NCBI GenBank assembly: GCA_025526915.1 | Contig: JAHLKH010000215.1 | Coordinates: 1-39,810, forward strand | Source of the DNA: Entophlyctis helioformis | Lineage: Eukaryota; Chytridiomycota; Chytridiomycetes; Chytridiales; Chytriomycetaceae | Reading direction: 5' to 3' | DNA length: 39,810 nucleotides | Shown: in pieces, positions 18,803 to 31,900 of the stretch | Position numbering within the stretch: position 1 is the stretch's first letter | Layout: each line of letters opens with the position of its first letter | Notes under the pieces: model-generated | Database searches by the model: none | Told to the model about the DNA's origin: nothing | Seen by the model: the letters and a program-made list of their open reading frames with translations, nothing else | Position numbers and translations under genes: made by a program

Positions 18803-21800
18803 TCATGCAAGGTACCGGTACGATTGCCTGCAGCAACACAGTCAGCACAACAACGCCAACACCAGTCAACGAGATGATGGATAGAAGGAGCGTACCTGTT
18901 GGAGGCATCGCGTTCCAGGTACTCGCGGTCAATGAGACTCTCGATGCGTTTCTTGATCACGACAGGGTCCGGCGAGAACCTTGCTCCCAGCTGGCCAATA
19001 ACCTCGCCCACGAGCTCGGCATGGCGCATGACCTTGCGTGATTTCATGACCCGCACAATGGCCGCCTCGATCTGGTGCCGACGGTGCTCATGGATCTTTT
19101 CGAGCGTCTCGCTGCGCTCAGCGTCCGTCTCGAGCGTGTTGGTGGACCCGAGCCCGGATGTCGATGCGGCAGCGGCAGTGGCAGCCGCACCCGTCGACGC
19201 CACGGTGAGGATCTTGATCTTGTTCAGCGGAGACGTAAAGGCCGTGTTGACGGTGAAGCTGTCGCCAACGTCAACGTCCTTGCCCTTGGTCGACTTGATG
19301 AGCACGCGGTACTTGCCCAGCGCCAGCGACTGCAGCGTGCGTTTGAGGTCCGGCGCTGGCACGTCCGTCTCTGCGAGCACGCGTTCATACGAGACGGGCT
19401 CGTTGGATCCGAGGTCGTTGAAGAGCGTCAGGAGAACGGCCATGGCGTACGTGCTCACATTGAGCTCCTTGCGGCCCTTGTCAAACGTCGCCTTGACGTC
19501 AGCCGTGCCCATGTGCTTGAGCCACGTGAGCCGCCGGCCAGAGTGGAGCGACAGGTAGAACCGCTGAAAGTCGTCCATGGCGCTCTGCACTTCGCCCGGA
19601 AAGTTGCATGTGTTGTTGAGCTGCACGGTGATGGGCCAGAACGTTGATGTGAGGGTGTGCACAAAGAGCTCGGGTGCGCCATGGGCAGTGTTGGACGCCT
19701 GCTCGGCACGGTAGCTCATGGACACGTCCGTCGACACGTGCATGTCCTTGAACATGCCCTCGAGCTTGGAGATGAACTGGTATCCACACTCGACCTGCAC
19801 AACACCACACTGGTGAGTCGCAGATGCCGCGCCAGATCCAGCTTTGAGACAAGACATACCTTGAGCTTGGCAATCATGTTCTTTTCCGTGTCCTCGCTGA
19901 CACTGCGGCCATACAGCAGACGCTTGGCCAGATGCTGCTTATAGTACCGCTCAAACACGTCCTTTTCGTGCACAAAGCGGAAGATGGCAATCGCCTTGTC
20001 CAGGAACGTCTCGACCTCTTCGTCGGATTTCTGCACATCCGCACGCAAGCGTCAGCCACCAAACCTCCTTAGTCCACAAACAGACAGCAGGCGACACAGA
20101 CGTACGCCTTTGATGCCCTTGCGCAGGTTCTCGTCGAGAAACAGGCTCAGGAACTCGGGGCTCTTGACATTGAGCGTGACGCAGGACTCGAGCGCCGCGT
20201 TGATCTCGTTCTGGAACGCCTTGTCCTTGTTGAAGCTCTTGTCGAGAATGACGTCAAACTTGTCTTTTAGGCCGATCATGGCTTCGACCCAGCCAATGGG
20301 CGACGCCTGCTTGACAACAGCTGGTGCAGACGAGCCACTGCCAGCACTCGAGGACGGCTGTGCAAGGCCCGCAGCGTCCAAGGCCGGATGTGCAGTGCTG
20401 GCAGACGTTGATTGCAATGGGGTGGTTGGTGTTGCTGGCGGCATGGCGGCATAGGTCTCGTTGATGGTGGATCCAAGCCGCTTGATGTAGACAGCGAGAG
20501 CAGTGCGCAGCTCGGCGTGGCCGTTTTGCACACGGCCAAAGAGCGTGTACATGCGATGCAGGTCTTGATAGCGATCGTCGGCCATGGCGGGAATAAAGCC
20601 AGATTCCATCTGCGGCAGGCAGGAGCGAGTGAGCGGGAACAGACAGGACACCAGGCGCTGCAGCAGTCTGCGCATCCACAGAGCGGTACAGCGGAGCACA
20701 ATACAGAGCGGAGGACAAGCGAGTGGACTTGCATGCGTACCTCGATGATGGTTGTGATGTGATTTGCGAGAAGCTCGGTCTCGGCAATGGCGCGAATCTT
20801 GGGTTCTGTTGACGCATGCAGGTAGTGCTGCACCCGCATCTCTTCGTCGGCAAGCCGCTTTTCAGCCTGTCGTCCGCGGCACGGGCATGTGTGAGAATCA
20901 GCGAAAAGCCTGATGCGCTCAGAGAGCCTTATCAACAGCCAACTCACACGCATGAGGTATTCCATGGCGTCGCACTCTTTGAGCATAATGTGGCTTTCGC
21001 GAGACAAGAACGTCTGGCTCGTCTCGAGAAAGGCGCGTTCAAAGTCTGCATCGTAGAGTGTGGTCAGGATGCGTCCTGAAGCTGCGTTGTCCAGCCATCG
21101 CGTGCGCGTCAGTTGCAGGGTCCAGACGAACAGCCAGGTCAGGCACACAAAGCATGTTTACATGACGAGACGGGCAGTGTCAAGAGCATCTCGGTCATGG
21201 CTTTGAGCAGCATGCGGTGGACCACCTCGCCATCGCGCTCGAGTCTGATCTGGTGCAGCAAGGTGCTGATCAGATGGGTCGGCACGGGATACGTCTTGGA
21301 TCTCACGAGCACGTCGCGGAACACTTCCATGCCCATGTCGTACGTCGCGGGGACATTGGCCGTCTTGACGTAGGTGCGGTCCATGTACATCAGAATGTCG
21401 CGCACCATGCCCAGACAGATGGTGTGGTCGTCCCAGACGGCCTTGATCGCGGCGAGGAAGGATTCGGCTTCCGACTGGGGCGGGCTGGCGCTGCGCGGGA
21501 AGACGGGCACGATGGTCTGCTGGATGGTTGCGTCGAGATGTTCGGCGATGACAGTGCGAGTGCCCGAGTACAGCTGAGCGCCAGACTTGTACAGACACAT
21601 GTTGTATGCATTTCTGTTGGATTGCGGTTGTGGTGAGAAGCAGGAATGAAAGGATATCGGTCGAAATCCAGTAACGGCAGGCGAGAGCAGACCTGTAGAG
21701 CTCTTCAAAGCTCAGATGCGAGGCGTTCTTGAGGTAGATCTCACGGATGCCGTCGGACAGCACCTTCCACTGCTCGTCGGTGTTGTTGCGCTGGGGCAGG

Positions 21801-22059
21801 CATTGCAGAGCGAGTGCATGGCGTGTGAGCATGGGATGGCAGCCAGGGTCGTGGGCGGCGCAGGCTGGCGGGTGTTGTGCAAGCACTGTGCAGCCGAGAC
21901 GAGCGCAAGCGGTCCAGGCAGGCAGGCTGGAAAGCAGGCAAGTAGGCGGGTGGGCTGGCAAGGAAGCAGGCGGGCCAGACGGACAGGCGATGTGCTCACC
22001 GGCTTGGAGGCAATCTTGATGGCCGTCTTTGCGGCGGGCCGTGGCCGAGAAACGTTCAT
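18803..22059 (-). CDS. CUL3: Cullin-3, scaffold of BTB-type ubiquitin ligases
   Basis: Scaffold that binds BTB adaptors at its N-terminus and RBX1 at its C-terminus. Nine exons (22059-22000, 21790-21693, 21613-21162, 21081-20948, 20866-20741, 20609-20106, 20030-19860, 19794-18896, 18827-18803) give an intact 822 residues. N-terminal repeats show [35 protein letters not shown] and [20 protein letters not shown]. The cullin-homology part has [35 protein letters not shown] and [13 protein letters not shown]. The winged helix carries the neddylation context [13 protein letters not shown], and the last 25-nt exon restores the family ending SYRYLA. Closest to CUL3 by the N-terminal repeats. One insertion, rich in Ser/Ala/Pro ([14 protein letters not shown]), sits at about residue 340. 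The exon 3-4 junction is the least certain splice. Confidence 0.94.
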
Positions 22060-22154
22060 GTTGGCCAGTGTCGATCCGGTTTCCGTTTCGGTTGCAAACC
22101 GTTCAAGCGTCGGAGCAGCGTCTGCCAGATACAGCAGCACAGCAGACGGCCAGC
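22060..22154. promoter_or_regulatory. Bidirectional promoter, CUL3 / unknown gene
   Basis: 95 bases separate the divergent start codons. The sequence includes tttccgtttcggttgc and an acagcagcacagcag run; no standard core element is visible. Confidence 0.4.
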
Positions 22155-24304
22155 ATGACCACAGACGGCACGGAGGGTGCGGGCGCAGGCCGTGTGCAGC
22201 AGGAACACAACGAGCAGCAGCAGCACAACCAGGAACACAACCAGCAGCTGGAGGAACACCCGCAGCACAACCAGCAGGAGCCAGCCCGTGGTCGCGAGCA
22301 TGAGCTTGTTGTTCCGGCCCGCGGCACAGCAATGGCTGCGACGGCTGCGACGGCACAGCGCAGACCGCATGCACCATCGCACGACCCCATGTTCACGCCC
22401 GAGCAGGATGCTCTGCTTCACGAGGTGCGTGCGGTGCCTGCCTGCGTGCCTGTCCATGCCGTTGCTGAGCATGCACGGTGACCTGGCTGACGCACCCTCG
22501 AATGCCACTGCGGCGGACGCGGCGTGCAACGTGACATCCCGCCAGATCCTGAACCGCAAGCAGGCCGTCATGCGGCCCGACGACACGCCCTACAAGCGCC
22601 ATATCCTGCCCGACGGCATCCGCTGCAGGCTGTTCACTTTGCTCAAGCTGGTGCGTGCCGTGCCGTGCCGTGTCTTGCCTGTCCTGCCATGCCATGCCTT
22701 GCCAGCCAGCGTCGATGCTGGTTCACAGCCGCCGCGTCACGTCAACCTGTCAATGTCTGACGCTTGGCTGCGCTGCCGTGGACAGGAGCACCCAGACTGG
22801 CCGCACCCAAAGTCTGCCACCGAGCGCAGGATGAACACCATCAACAGAGAAATGGCCCTCGCCGAGCAGCCGCCGCAGTGGAGCCCGAGCTGCAGTCTGT
22901 CCCTGCTGTTGCCGCCTTCTCCACGCGCTCCCTTGCCGCCCACCCGCGTGCGTCGGCCTGCCCCTCTATCGCGTCACGCGCCGGGCCCGCCGCACTTCTC
23001 CAGCCGCCCTGCATCTGCAAGGCCGTCTTTGCTGTCGCTCATGACCGGGCAGAGCGATGGCAGCGACGCTGACGATGATGACGATCCGTTTGCGGCTCCG
23101 CCAGAGGCAAACCGCAGTCGTCGTTCTTGGACAGGCTCAAGCACGCTGCGGCCAAGGACAGCACCGAAGAAACCGCAACGCCATCGGCCGTGTCAGCAGC
23201 ACCACAGTCCACAGCCCCGACTGCAACACGCGCGATACCTGGCATGGCCTGTCCACTAGTCCGCAACAACAACAGCAACAGCCGCAATCTGCATCTGCTT
23301 CACACTATACCACACAGCATCAGCTGCTGCATGAGCCGTCTGCATCTGTCTCCATTGCCAGAGACCAGCCTTTGGCGATAGATCTGACTAGCCCCGCTTC
23401 AGACCAGCTGCCTTCTGACGTGCCCAAGCCAATGTCTCACAGTGTCACGCGCATGCCTCCTGATATCGAGGTGATTTCGTCGCCAGAGCCAAGCCATGCA
23501 CAGCAGCCGCGCCATGTAAAGAAGCGTCCATCCGATGCATCGAATGCCGACCAGCACGACTTGAATGCCGGCTCGACGGCAGACGAGGAGAGCGATGCCA
23601 GTGCCACGCAGCGAGAGGCGTCGTCGTCAAAGTCGGGTCGTGCAAGCAAAAAGTCGAGACGCGTCCATCGTGACAAGCCTGCTGTGGATGGTCTCACATC
23701 ATCAGACGATCAGGACGATCAGGACAAGCCGGTATGCCGTCATTGGCCATGCCTGACTGGCCGGCATGCGGTTACTGACGCGATGGCTAGGCACAGGTTC
23801 CTGTTCACGGTGAGGCTGACAACCGACGCGCGTCACTCCGCCACCGGTCGTCTACTGTCACGTACACACAACGGCCAGTGCGATCGGGACGCGCACCAGC
23901 AGCAGCAGCGGCAACAGGAGCAGCAATAGCGACCACAACGACAACAACGGCAGCGTCTGATCACCAGATACGCAGACACGCAGTAGTAGGCGGACCACAC
24001 GGCAACAAGACGCACCGCACAATCCGTCGTCATCAGACGCATCCAGTCCCATTGCACCACGCTCAAGCGGCCGCGTCTCCAAATCCAAACCCGTCCACAT
24101 CCATCAGCTGCACCCGGCGGCACAAGCAGACGATCGGCAGCCGGCCTCATCTCGCCGTCACCCGACGATACCAGCAAGGCGGCGTCACGGCGGCTGGTTC
24201 CGCTCCTATCGCCTGTTCCCATCCATCTGCATCCGGATGATGCGCTATCGCCATCGCGGCGTCGGTCAGCGCGGCTCGCGTCACTCTTTAAGCCGCACAA
24301 CTGA
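22155..24304 (+). CDS. Unrecognised, largely disordered protein, probably nuclear
   Basis: Exon 1 (22155-22424) begins with a Gln/His/Asn-rich stretch and ends MFTPEQDALLHE. Exon 2 (22546-22650) reads ILNRKQAVMRPDDTPYKRH and exon 3 starts at 22786 with EHPDWPHPKSATERRMNTI. These short exons form the only folded-looking part, possibly a DNA- or histone-binding helix bundle, which I do not recognise. The rest is low complexity: an acidic patch (SDADDDDDPF), poly-Gln, basic nuclear-signal-like runs (KKSRRVHRDK), and Ser-rich segments such as DIEVISSPEPSH, which resembles a SUMO-interacting motif. A further intron (about 23732-23790) leads to an Ala/Thr/Arg-rich tail, with the likely stop at 24302-24304. 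At least four one-base losses (for example in CC at 23112) are needed to keep the coding-like frames together, so exact ends are tentative. Function unknown. Confidence 0.5.
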
Positions 24305-24672
24305 CCTCCATCTCTCCCCTCTCCGTCTCCCCGTCTCCCGTCTCCCGCGCCATGGCTTGCATGTCTCGGATCGCTCCTTCTCTTTTCATCCTCGTTGTCG
24401 ACATCATATTTTCTTGGAGTCGGCTCTGTTTAAGAGCTTCTATGTCGCTTTTTCTTTTACCTTTTTCTGTCTGTCTGTGTCTCTCGATAAACGCCGTATA
24501 TCTTTTCTTCGTCTGCTGTCGCTACCGTGGATGCTGGACTGCGCCAAGTAGGTTTATACGTAAAAGCAACCATGATGACCAAGCCAGTATTGTTAAAGGT
24601 GGAAAGATGTAAAAGAAGAAGCAACCAAGAAGAACAAGTAAAAAGGTTGAAGGGGGCGTGCGTGATGGAGAA
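24305..24672. other. Convergent 3' spacer
   Basis: 368 bases between two converging genes. It is T-rich in the first half (tttctttttacctttttctg) and A-rich in the second (agaagaagcaaccaagaagaac), as expected for overlapping 3' UTRs. No gene-like ORF and no canonical AATAAA were seen. Confidence 0.55.
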
Positions 24673-26462
24673 TCACTGGTTCGAGAGGCTGGCCATGGTG
24701 GCCAGGGTTTGGGCAAACACCTGGTGCTCATACTCGGCCAGCTCGAGCGCGCGCTGTTTCTCGGCCGGCGACAGCGTGTCTGCCATCGAGGCCGCAGACA
24801 CGGACAACCGCCGTGCGCTGATGAGGTGGTCGTAGTCGTCGGCCTTCTGGCGCTCGAGCTCGCGCTGGCGGTCCTGCTGGCGTGCACGGTCGCTCATGCT
24901 GGCAGCATCCAGCGACGCGGCTCTGCGCAGCCCAGACGACAACGACGACGAGACCGAGCCGGTCGCCGACACGGGCGTGGAAGGCGGCAGCGAGGACGTG
25001 TCTGTGCTAGTGTCTGTGCCACATTCCGAGGGAATGTCGTCGAGAGTCGACTGGAAGCCCAGCATGGACGACGGACGCGACGACGACGCGAGACCCGAGG
25101 GCGTGGCGAGAACGAGCGCGGGCCAGACGACGACGGGAAGACGGCAGCGACGGGGATCTGCGCAGCATCTGGGACTGGCGAGATAAGGCCTTCCAGTCGA
25201 CCCTCTTGGTCGCGTCATGTCGAGAGCCGCACGGCGTTCCTCGCGCTCACGCTCAAGAGCCTGGATCTTCTCCTGCGTGCCGCCCGTGGGTGCGGACCAA
25301 GCCTCTGACTTTTGGAGGAGCGTGGGATCAATGTCGAGCGTCATGCCCGTGGACAGCGACGCCACGCGGGGCAGTCTGTGTGATGCAGCAGGGTGGCGCG
25401 TTGATGTGTGGATCGTCGGCATGGAATACGAGCTTGAACGGCGAGGCGCGGAGGCACGGCCAAGGGCTGGCGGGGACGACGAGATGTCGTGCATGGACGC
25501 CGACTTGGCAATGCCAAAAGGTGCGTCGTCGGCTGCCATGGACGCGTTGTCGTCAAAGTGGTCGTCGTGGAGCGAGTCGCCATCGCGGGTGTGGTCAACA
25601 GGCTCCTCGTCGATCTGGGCAAGGGCCGATGCGACCATGGCCACCAGCACCTTGTCCTGATCGTCCAGAGCGTCCTGAATGTCCAGAGTGTCCTGAATGC
25701 CCTCGTCGGCAGTCTTGGTCTCGACGGTCGGCTCCTCCTCTGAGCGCCGACTCGTGAGCAGCGGCAGTCTCGGTGGCAACCACAAGCGTCTCGACGGATA
25801 CAGCATGGCCAATGGTGTTTGCGATTGTGTCTTGGGCAGCATCGACTGGGATGCTTCGGGATGACTTCTGGGATGACTTCTGGGAAGTCCTTGGCATGGA
25901 CAGTGTCCTCGATCGTGTCGTGGGCAACCAGCGTTTCAGTCGAGGATGCGTGTGTGATGGCATGGCTGGTCTCGGCGGCATTGGCTTCGACGGCTGCCGC
26001 CTCGTCACTCTGACTTGGTGTCGCATCATCAGCAGCCTCGCGACGGCCAAAGCGGCCTCGTGACGGCAGATGGAGCGAGGCGGCAGATGCGGATGCAGGC
26101 GTGGGAGACGGCGAGAGCGGCGGCACTGGAGCATGCGCTGCTGCCTGCGCATCGCATGCATCTGCGACGGCGTCTGCGCATGGCTGCACGTGCTCGTCTG
26201 CTGCTCGACTGCTGCTTCGACGGCCTTGGCAACAAGCGGTGCAACAGCCGCAGCCAGCGTCGTTAGAGGCAACAGCAGCGTCCACAGCAGGCGGCGGCAC
26301 CGAATGCGATGAGCGGCGACGCTCTTTCTTGGGCGGGGGAGGAGGGCTGCGCGAGTGCGACGACAGGCGAGAGACGGCGGCCAGGGCGACGATTGCCGCA
26401 AGGGCAGCAGCGGCGATGAGCCAGGCGGTCGAGGTCGGTGTTGCCGTCGATGGTCTCGTCAT
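24673..26462 (-). CDS. Unrecognised protein with N-terminal membrane anchor
   Basis: The start MTRPSTATPTST leads into one clear transmembrane helix, AWLIAAAALAAIVALAAVS, then a Pro/Lys stop-transfer stretch (PPPPPKKERRRSS), so a signal-anchored type I or tail-in-cytosol protein is likely. The remainder is long, acidic and mostly disordered, with AADDAPFGIAKSASMHDIS, a short coiled coil (EKIQALEREREERRAALDM), and a C-terminal coiled coil (RARQQDRQRELERQKADDY, then SPAEKQRALELAEYEHQVF). Two frame changes, near 25850 (an extra C in CCC) and near 25740, must be bridged. A GAAGTCATCCCA repeat encodes PEVIPEVIP. An upstream in-frame ATG at 26516 would add 18 residues. I do not recognise the family. 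Confidence 0.5.
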
Positions 26463-26561
26463 GGTTTGCGGTGCAGAGATTCGCAAATTGGCGCTCGGAA
26501 AGCTAAGAAAGTCCAAAAAGCGGCCCGGTTCTCATACCATTACCCCTGGTGGAATATTCCT

Positions 26562-26597
26562 GATTGGTCAATTCTGATGGAATCGCTGTGATTGGTC
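26562..26597 (-). promoter_or_regulatory. Two CCAAT boxes upstream of the membrane-anchored protein gene
   Basis: The octamer GACCAATC occurs twice on the minus strand (26569-26562 and 26597-26590), 28 bases apart and 100-135 bases upstream of the ATG at 26462, the classic position for HAP/NF-Y sites. The rest of the 443-base gap (26463-26905) between divergent genes contains an AATAAA-like gaataaag at 26711 and A-rich cacaacaacacgcaacaacaaac before the next start, but no gene. Confidence 0.5.
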
Positions 26598-26905
26598 GAT
26601 CTAGAGAGCCCTTGCAAGGTGCTGACACTGCGCGATGCGAGCACAGCAACGGCAGTGGTGCAGGCAGCAGCGCCTGCTGTCTCGCTGGGCGGTGCGTGTG
26701 TGTCCTCCATGAATAAAGACGGGCGAATGCATAGTCATGTGCAACGCTCTCCTCTCTCTCTGAGGAGCATGCCATTCCACACACAGACCAGTGCTCCATG
26801 CATTGCTGCCAAACAATCAGAGCATGCCAATGCAAACACCAGATCGCGACTTGCCACGTCACACAACAACACGCAACAACAAACCAACAAGCACGCCCAA
26901 CACGC

Positions 26906-28907
26906 ATGGGAGTCGTCGGCGCGACTCCTCCCATCGACAAAGCAGGTGGTAGCAAAACCCTTGATCCCACAAACCCTCTCTCGGGTGCAATTCAGGTCGT
27001 GGTACAGCCCCCTCAAACACTGCAGCAGCACAACACAGAGCGTCCGCCCATCCAGTGGTTGTGCATGTGGACGTTCTCAGTCTTTTTGCCGGCGATATCT
27101 ACAAAGCAGCACCAATACTGCTGGCACAGCCAGAGGAAAACTGGACGCCGACACTCGAGCCGCTCATTGCCAGCCTCGCAGCATCATTGGAAAGCTCCAC
27201 ATAGTCCGGCTCCATGTCGATGGCTCGCTTCTCAACACCAATATCAAGGCTGTCCGCACTGAGCGGCACAGGTAAATTTGGAAGCAGCATTGTCGATCCA
27301 GACAATGGTGGCCAAGCGAAAAGCAGACCAGAAAGGCAACAGGCTCACAAAGTATGCCACTTGCTGCTGTTGATTTGCATGCCGTGCTGACTGAGTGCCC
27401 TTCCAGGGACGAGATCCAGTCACTCCAGTGGGCGTTTCCATTGACATGCGAGCGTAAGGCGGCAATCTGTGGGGCCATTGGGGGTCTTCTTGGATACTTT
27501 GGGGAAGGGTCATCTGTGTGCCTTTGCGATAATGAGGCGGATGTTTGCATTGCATGCCGCGTGCGCGAAGCAAGGTTGGTTGGTCTTCTGCATGCCTCTC
27601 CAATCCATGGCTCACACGCCTTTCTTGACAGCAATGTGCCGGTCGTCGTCATCAGTGGTGATACCGACCTTATCTTTCATTGCGCCGGCTATTGCCCTGT
27701 CCTGCTGCTGCAAATGCGCGGCAGACAGATTGCACAGATGAGATCGTACAACCACCCAGGTGTAGCATCTATTGCAGCCACCTTTGGCTTGCCAGAGATT
27801 CTTGACATCTGCCGGTTGGCGCAGCGCAGCGAGAAATGACTATTTTCATTGTGATGAGATTGGTAAGTTGGCTTGCCTGCTTTGCAATTTTGGATGCCAT
27901 GCGCTGCGACCTTGACTTACTCATGATGCTGCAATGATGACTTGCAAGGGATCGTCACGGCTGCAAAGTGCATTATGGCATGCATTGTTTTGAGGCAACA
28001 TGGGCAGGGATCACTGTCGCAGAGTTCTGTCAACGCCTGCAAGACCCGACCTTGCCAGGATGTTTGTGGACGTCTTCAAGGCCTCATTTATGTTGCAGAT
28101 GTACAAGATCGGCGGCAAGCCTCTTGCTCAATCGTTCAGCAATGCCTTCGCGGTGTTTCTCACCGTGACAAAACTGGAGCGGATATTGGAGAGTTCACAG
28201 ACCAAAGCCATGGTTGTTATGGGGATGTTTTTGCTCAAATGATACCGCTGTAAGTCTTGCTTTGGATGCACTTGGACAGCATGGCATTGACATGAATGCA
28301 TGCATCATCCAATGGCAACAGCAGGACTGCCAACAGGACCGCCTCGGCTCGAAAAAAGTAGGCGTGCTTGTGATCTCTGGAGGATTCTCATGGCACTGAC
28401 TCTGATGGATGCCACTGGCAGATCTGCCCTGCATGCACACCTACAGCACTGCTGCTTGAGCCACACGGCACAGCAGCTGAAGGGCAATGCCAGTGGTGCG
28501 GTTTGGCATGTTACACGGGATGAAGTCATGGTGCTCGCCAAGCACATTGTCAACACAAGGCGGCTGGACGACGTTTTTGTCATGCTCAATGGCTGCCGTG
28601 TCGTGTTTAGCTGCGTTCTCCGATGCACGGCAGACCTCCTGCCGACGACATTCTCAACGGCCGCGACATCCTTGCTGATATCTGCGAGAATGCAAGCAAG
28701 CAGCTGCTGCAGGCTGTGCATGACTGGCGTATCGCTAAAGAAGCATATGCAAAGCTCAGCCCGCTGGCAAGATTCTTTATCAGCATTGGTGGGTTTTGCG
28801 AGGCTTGGATGCGTGTCTTGGCTGTCCACTGCATGCTATTGCTGATCTTCAATGCTGTCGGCTTGATCCATTACTGGCGAGCAGAAGGTGATAGCAAGAC
28901 TGAATGA
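26906..28907 (+). CDS. FEN1/XPG-type PIN nuclease with C-terminal zinc-ribbon-like region
   Basis: Structure-specific 5' nuclease fold. The start MGVVGATPP resembles the FEN MGIxGL start. Acidic metal ligands appear in family order: HVDVLSLF (Asp at 27070), RLHVDGSLLNTNIKAVRTER (Asp at 27219), NEADVCIA (27534-27542) and VVISGDTDLIFH (27660, 27666). RNDYFHCDEI then GIVTAAKC corresponds to the GNDY...GIG helix-turn-helix. Introns 27352-27406 and 27575-27631 splice in phase and shorten the EAD-to-SGD distance to the normal FEN value. Downstream the reading frame changes several times, nearly always by one lost base. It passes CPACTPTALLLEPHG...CQWCG, a possible zinc ribbon at 28420-28500, and a helical part (ADDILNGRDILADICENASK) to a stop at 28907. 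Not a canonical FEN1: it is more divergent and closer to Asteroid-like or element-borne PIN proteins. It may be part of the same element as the next gene. Confidence 0.65.
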
Positions 28908-28948
28908 GCGCTCAAGAAGTATCCAGGCTTGAAATGCGCATCTTTCAG

Positions 28949-31900
28949 GCGTCTAAAAACGCCAGGTTCGCTCTGCACGGGTTGACACAGTGTGGCATTG
29001 TGTATTCACCACTGATCACGGCATTTGTGTGACAGTCAAGGGTAAAAAGACAAAGCAGCCGCTCAGAAGGAGCACACGGATTGCGACCCCAGAAGCTGTT
29101 GCCGATATTCGCGAAACGGCCATAAAGACGCTCAACGCCCTGACAAACCCAACAGATGTCAGGCATGCTGATTTCCAAGTGTCAGAATTTGGCGAGTGTT
29201 ATGACCAAGCAAAGCAGATGCTGCAGTCGATTATCAATCGAGTACCGGTGCGTCTTTGCATTTGCTGGCTCTGTTTGCATGTGACGGCTTGCTGCGATTG
29301 CTTATCCTTCCACTCAACAGGCCGTCAAGCCACCAAAACCATGCAAGATGCTGCTGCCACCTCGAGCCACAGATGATAGAGGCACAGATTGCGACAAGGT
29401 CTTTCACATTGGTGTGCTTCAAGACACAAGGACGACTGTGAGTTGAACTGCAGGCTTGTGATTGCGAGCATCTTGTGCACATTCAAGATGCATGCCTAAC
29501 ATTGCATTCAACCACGGCAGGATCCATACCTGGTCACACCGGCCATGCAGGCTGAGCGTGATAAGGAGCGAGCTGAGCAAGCTGAGAAGGCCAAGACCAA
29601 GAAGTTCATCCAGGAGCACAAGAAGGATGCGAGCAGGCAAGCCCGCCAGGCTCCATCTGAGGACGAGACACGGGCGTAAGTGGCATATGGCATGGCATGT
29701 GCCTTGAGTGTGTGTGCTGACCGGTGCGTTCTTTGACAGATATGAGCGTGGTGAAAGATCGGCGATAGAGCAGATGCTTGAAAAGATCACCGCATGATGG
29801 CATTGCCAGTCATGACGCTGCTGCTGCCATCCATGGCAATGAGGCAAGGCCAGTGGAGAGCACATACGATCGCCCTGAGCAGATTGTCAAAATGGAGGTA
29901 TGAGTTTGGATTGCCATGTTGCTCTGCATGTCTGGCTTTGTGTATGTTGACTTGTGCTACATACAGGAAATGCTCTCTGGAGATCCAATGCTTGCAAAGT
30001 ATTTTGGACGCCAGGCCAAGACGGCGCCGGCAACACAGACCCGCGGTTCACTTTCAGAAAGCATCTTCAATGGCGTGTACCAATACACGGCCGACATGCG
30101 GCATGCATGCATCACTATGATCGGCGCCATCGTTGAAGAGCTTGTCGCACTCGACCCATATGCACCGCTGCCACTCAAGTTCTGCGTCATGGAGGCCAGG
30201 AGGAATGGTGAGATGGAATATGTCTATATTGATCCTGATCACTTCAAGGACGAGAGCGCGTGGCTCTACGCCGCTGGATGCGTCCTCAGATGGCCAGTTA
30301 ATGCCCGGCGCATGTACGGCAAGGCCCGCTCTGCAGCAACACCGACATTGCTCACTATGGCGACTTGGTGAGACTTGAGGCGGGCACAATGGTCAAGATC
30401 TGCACCTTCACCGACGACACAGCACCAGCAGTAGCAACAGCAGCACCAGCAGCAGTAGCCGCCGCATCCAGCAGCACCGATGCCCAACCACCAGCCATCG
30501 AGCCACCACTACAACGGGCAGTACCATCGGCAAATGATCTGCTCAAGGTGCTCACAAACAGCACCTCTAGTGGCGAGGGAGCCGTCACGATGCTTCTGCG
30601 ATACCTGGGCTACATTCTCACCGGTCAGGAGTCGGTCATGCCGCGGGCAACAAAGCATGTGGCCCACTCGTGGATTGTGACGTCATGCAGATGATCATCA
30701 ACCGCGAATGGACGCAGCAGATGATCCGGGACAGCATGACCAAGATGCGGGCTGGTGTGGCGCGGGCAGCCAAGATGGACGCGACGCAGGCCGGCTCATT
30801 GCTGTCAGCCATTGTGCACATGGACGCAAGCACGATGCATGCCGTTTTGCCTGGCAGGCTTGACGACAGTTTGTGTGCAGCTGCTCGGAACGACATCTAC
30901 AAAAATCTGGCACGGGGCATCTGTGGCATGCTTGCTGTGCACTTCATGACCCACCAGTCGATGCTCATTGACTGGGCAATCCACCGACTGATTCCTGGTA
31001 TATCTGCTGACAAGGCAGCGGAATTTGCCAAGGCAATGGATACAGCCACCGGGGACGCCACGTCTGGCATGCCACTGTCAACCAGACAAGATGGACGCGT
31101 TGTCGAGATCCCACAAGCACTGCACAGGCTCACGGCGGTCGTGCGCAACAAGTCGCTGTCAGAGGCCGGCAAGTTCAAGCAGTTGTGTGATCTCGCAGGC
31201 TCATCCCTCAAGTTGTGTCCGCAGCCTGCAGGCCGCGATCCGTTTGTCCTCATCACTGAGACCACCCTCTTTTGGGCGGTGATGAGGACAAAGGATGAGC
31301 GCATCCGTGGCAATCAGGATCCTGCTTTGCAGGCATTGAGACTACAGCTTCTGGCTGCACTCGGTTGGTCGCACTGCCTGTATATGCCATGTGTACACAA
31401 TTTGATGCTGACACTGCACTTTTCTCCAAGGCTACAAAGATGCCGAGTCAGCTCTTGCGTCATCCACAAGGATATCCAAGACGCATTCAGCGCAAGTCGC
31501 GAGGTTTGCATCTTTGACATCCTTCTCCCAGGTCTCCGCCCCAAGAAAGGTCGCTTCCAGACACCTTCAGAAGCCAAAGATGAGATGGACGCGGTTGCCA
31601 AGCCACAGCCAAGGCGACGCAAGAGGCCGATGAGCAGGGTCTGGATGGCAAGGAGCGCGAGAAGCATATCAAGGCTGCGATTGATGCTGTGCGTCCAGCA
31701 AGACCAGCCAAGGCGATCCTACTTGGCAGCATCATGACGGATGGATACAGCATCTACCAGCTGGCTCTGGACTGCCGCACAAACCGTCCAGAGTCACCTC
31801 GCAGTATGTGGCGTGCTTGAATGCGATGGTGCACACATGGATTCTGACTGCCGCCTTGATCTGCAGATCCCAACGCAGCGTCTTCAGGCGAGCAGCCGTG

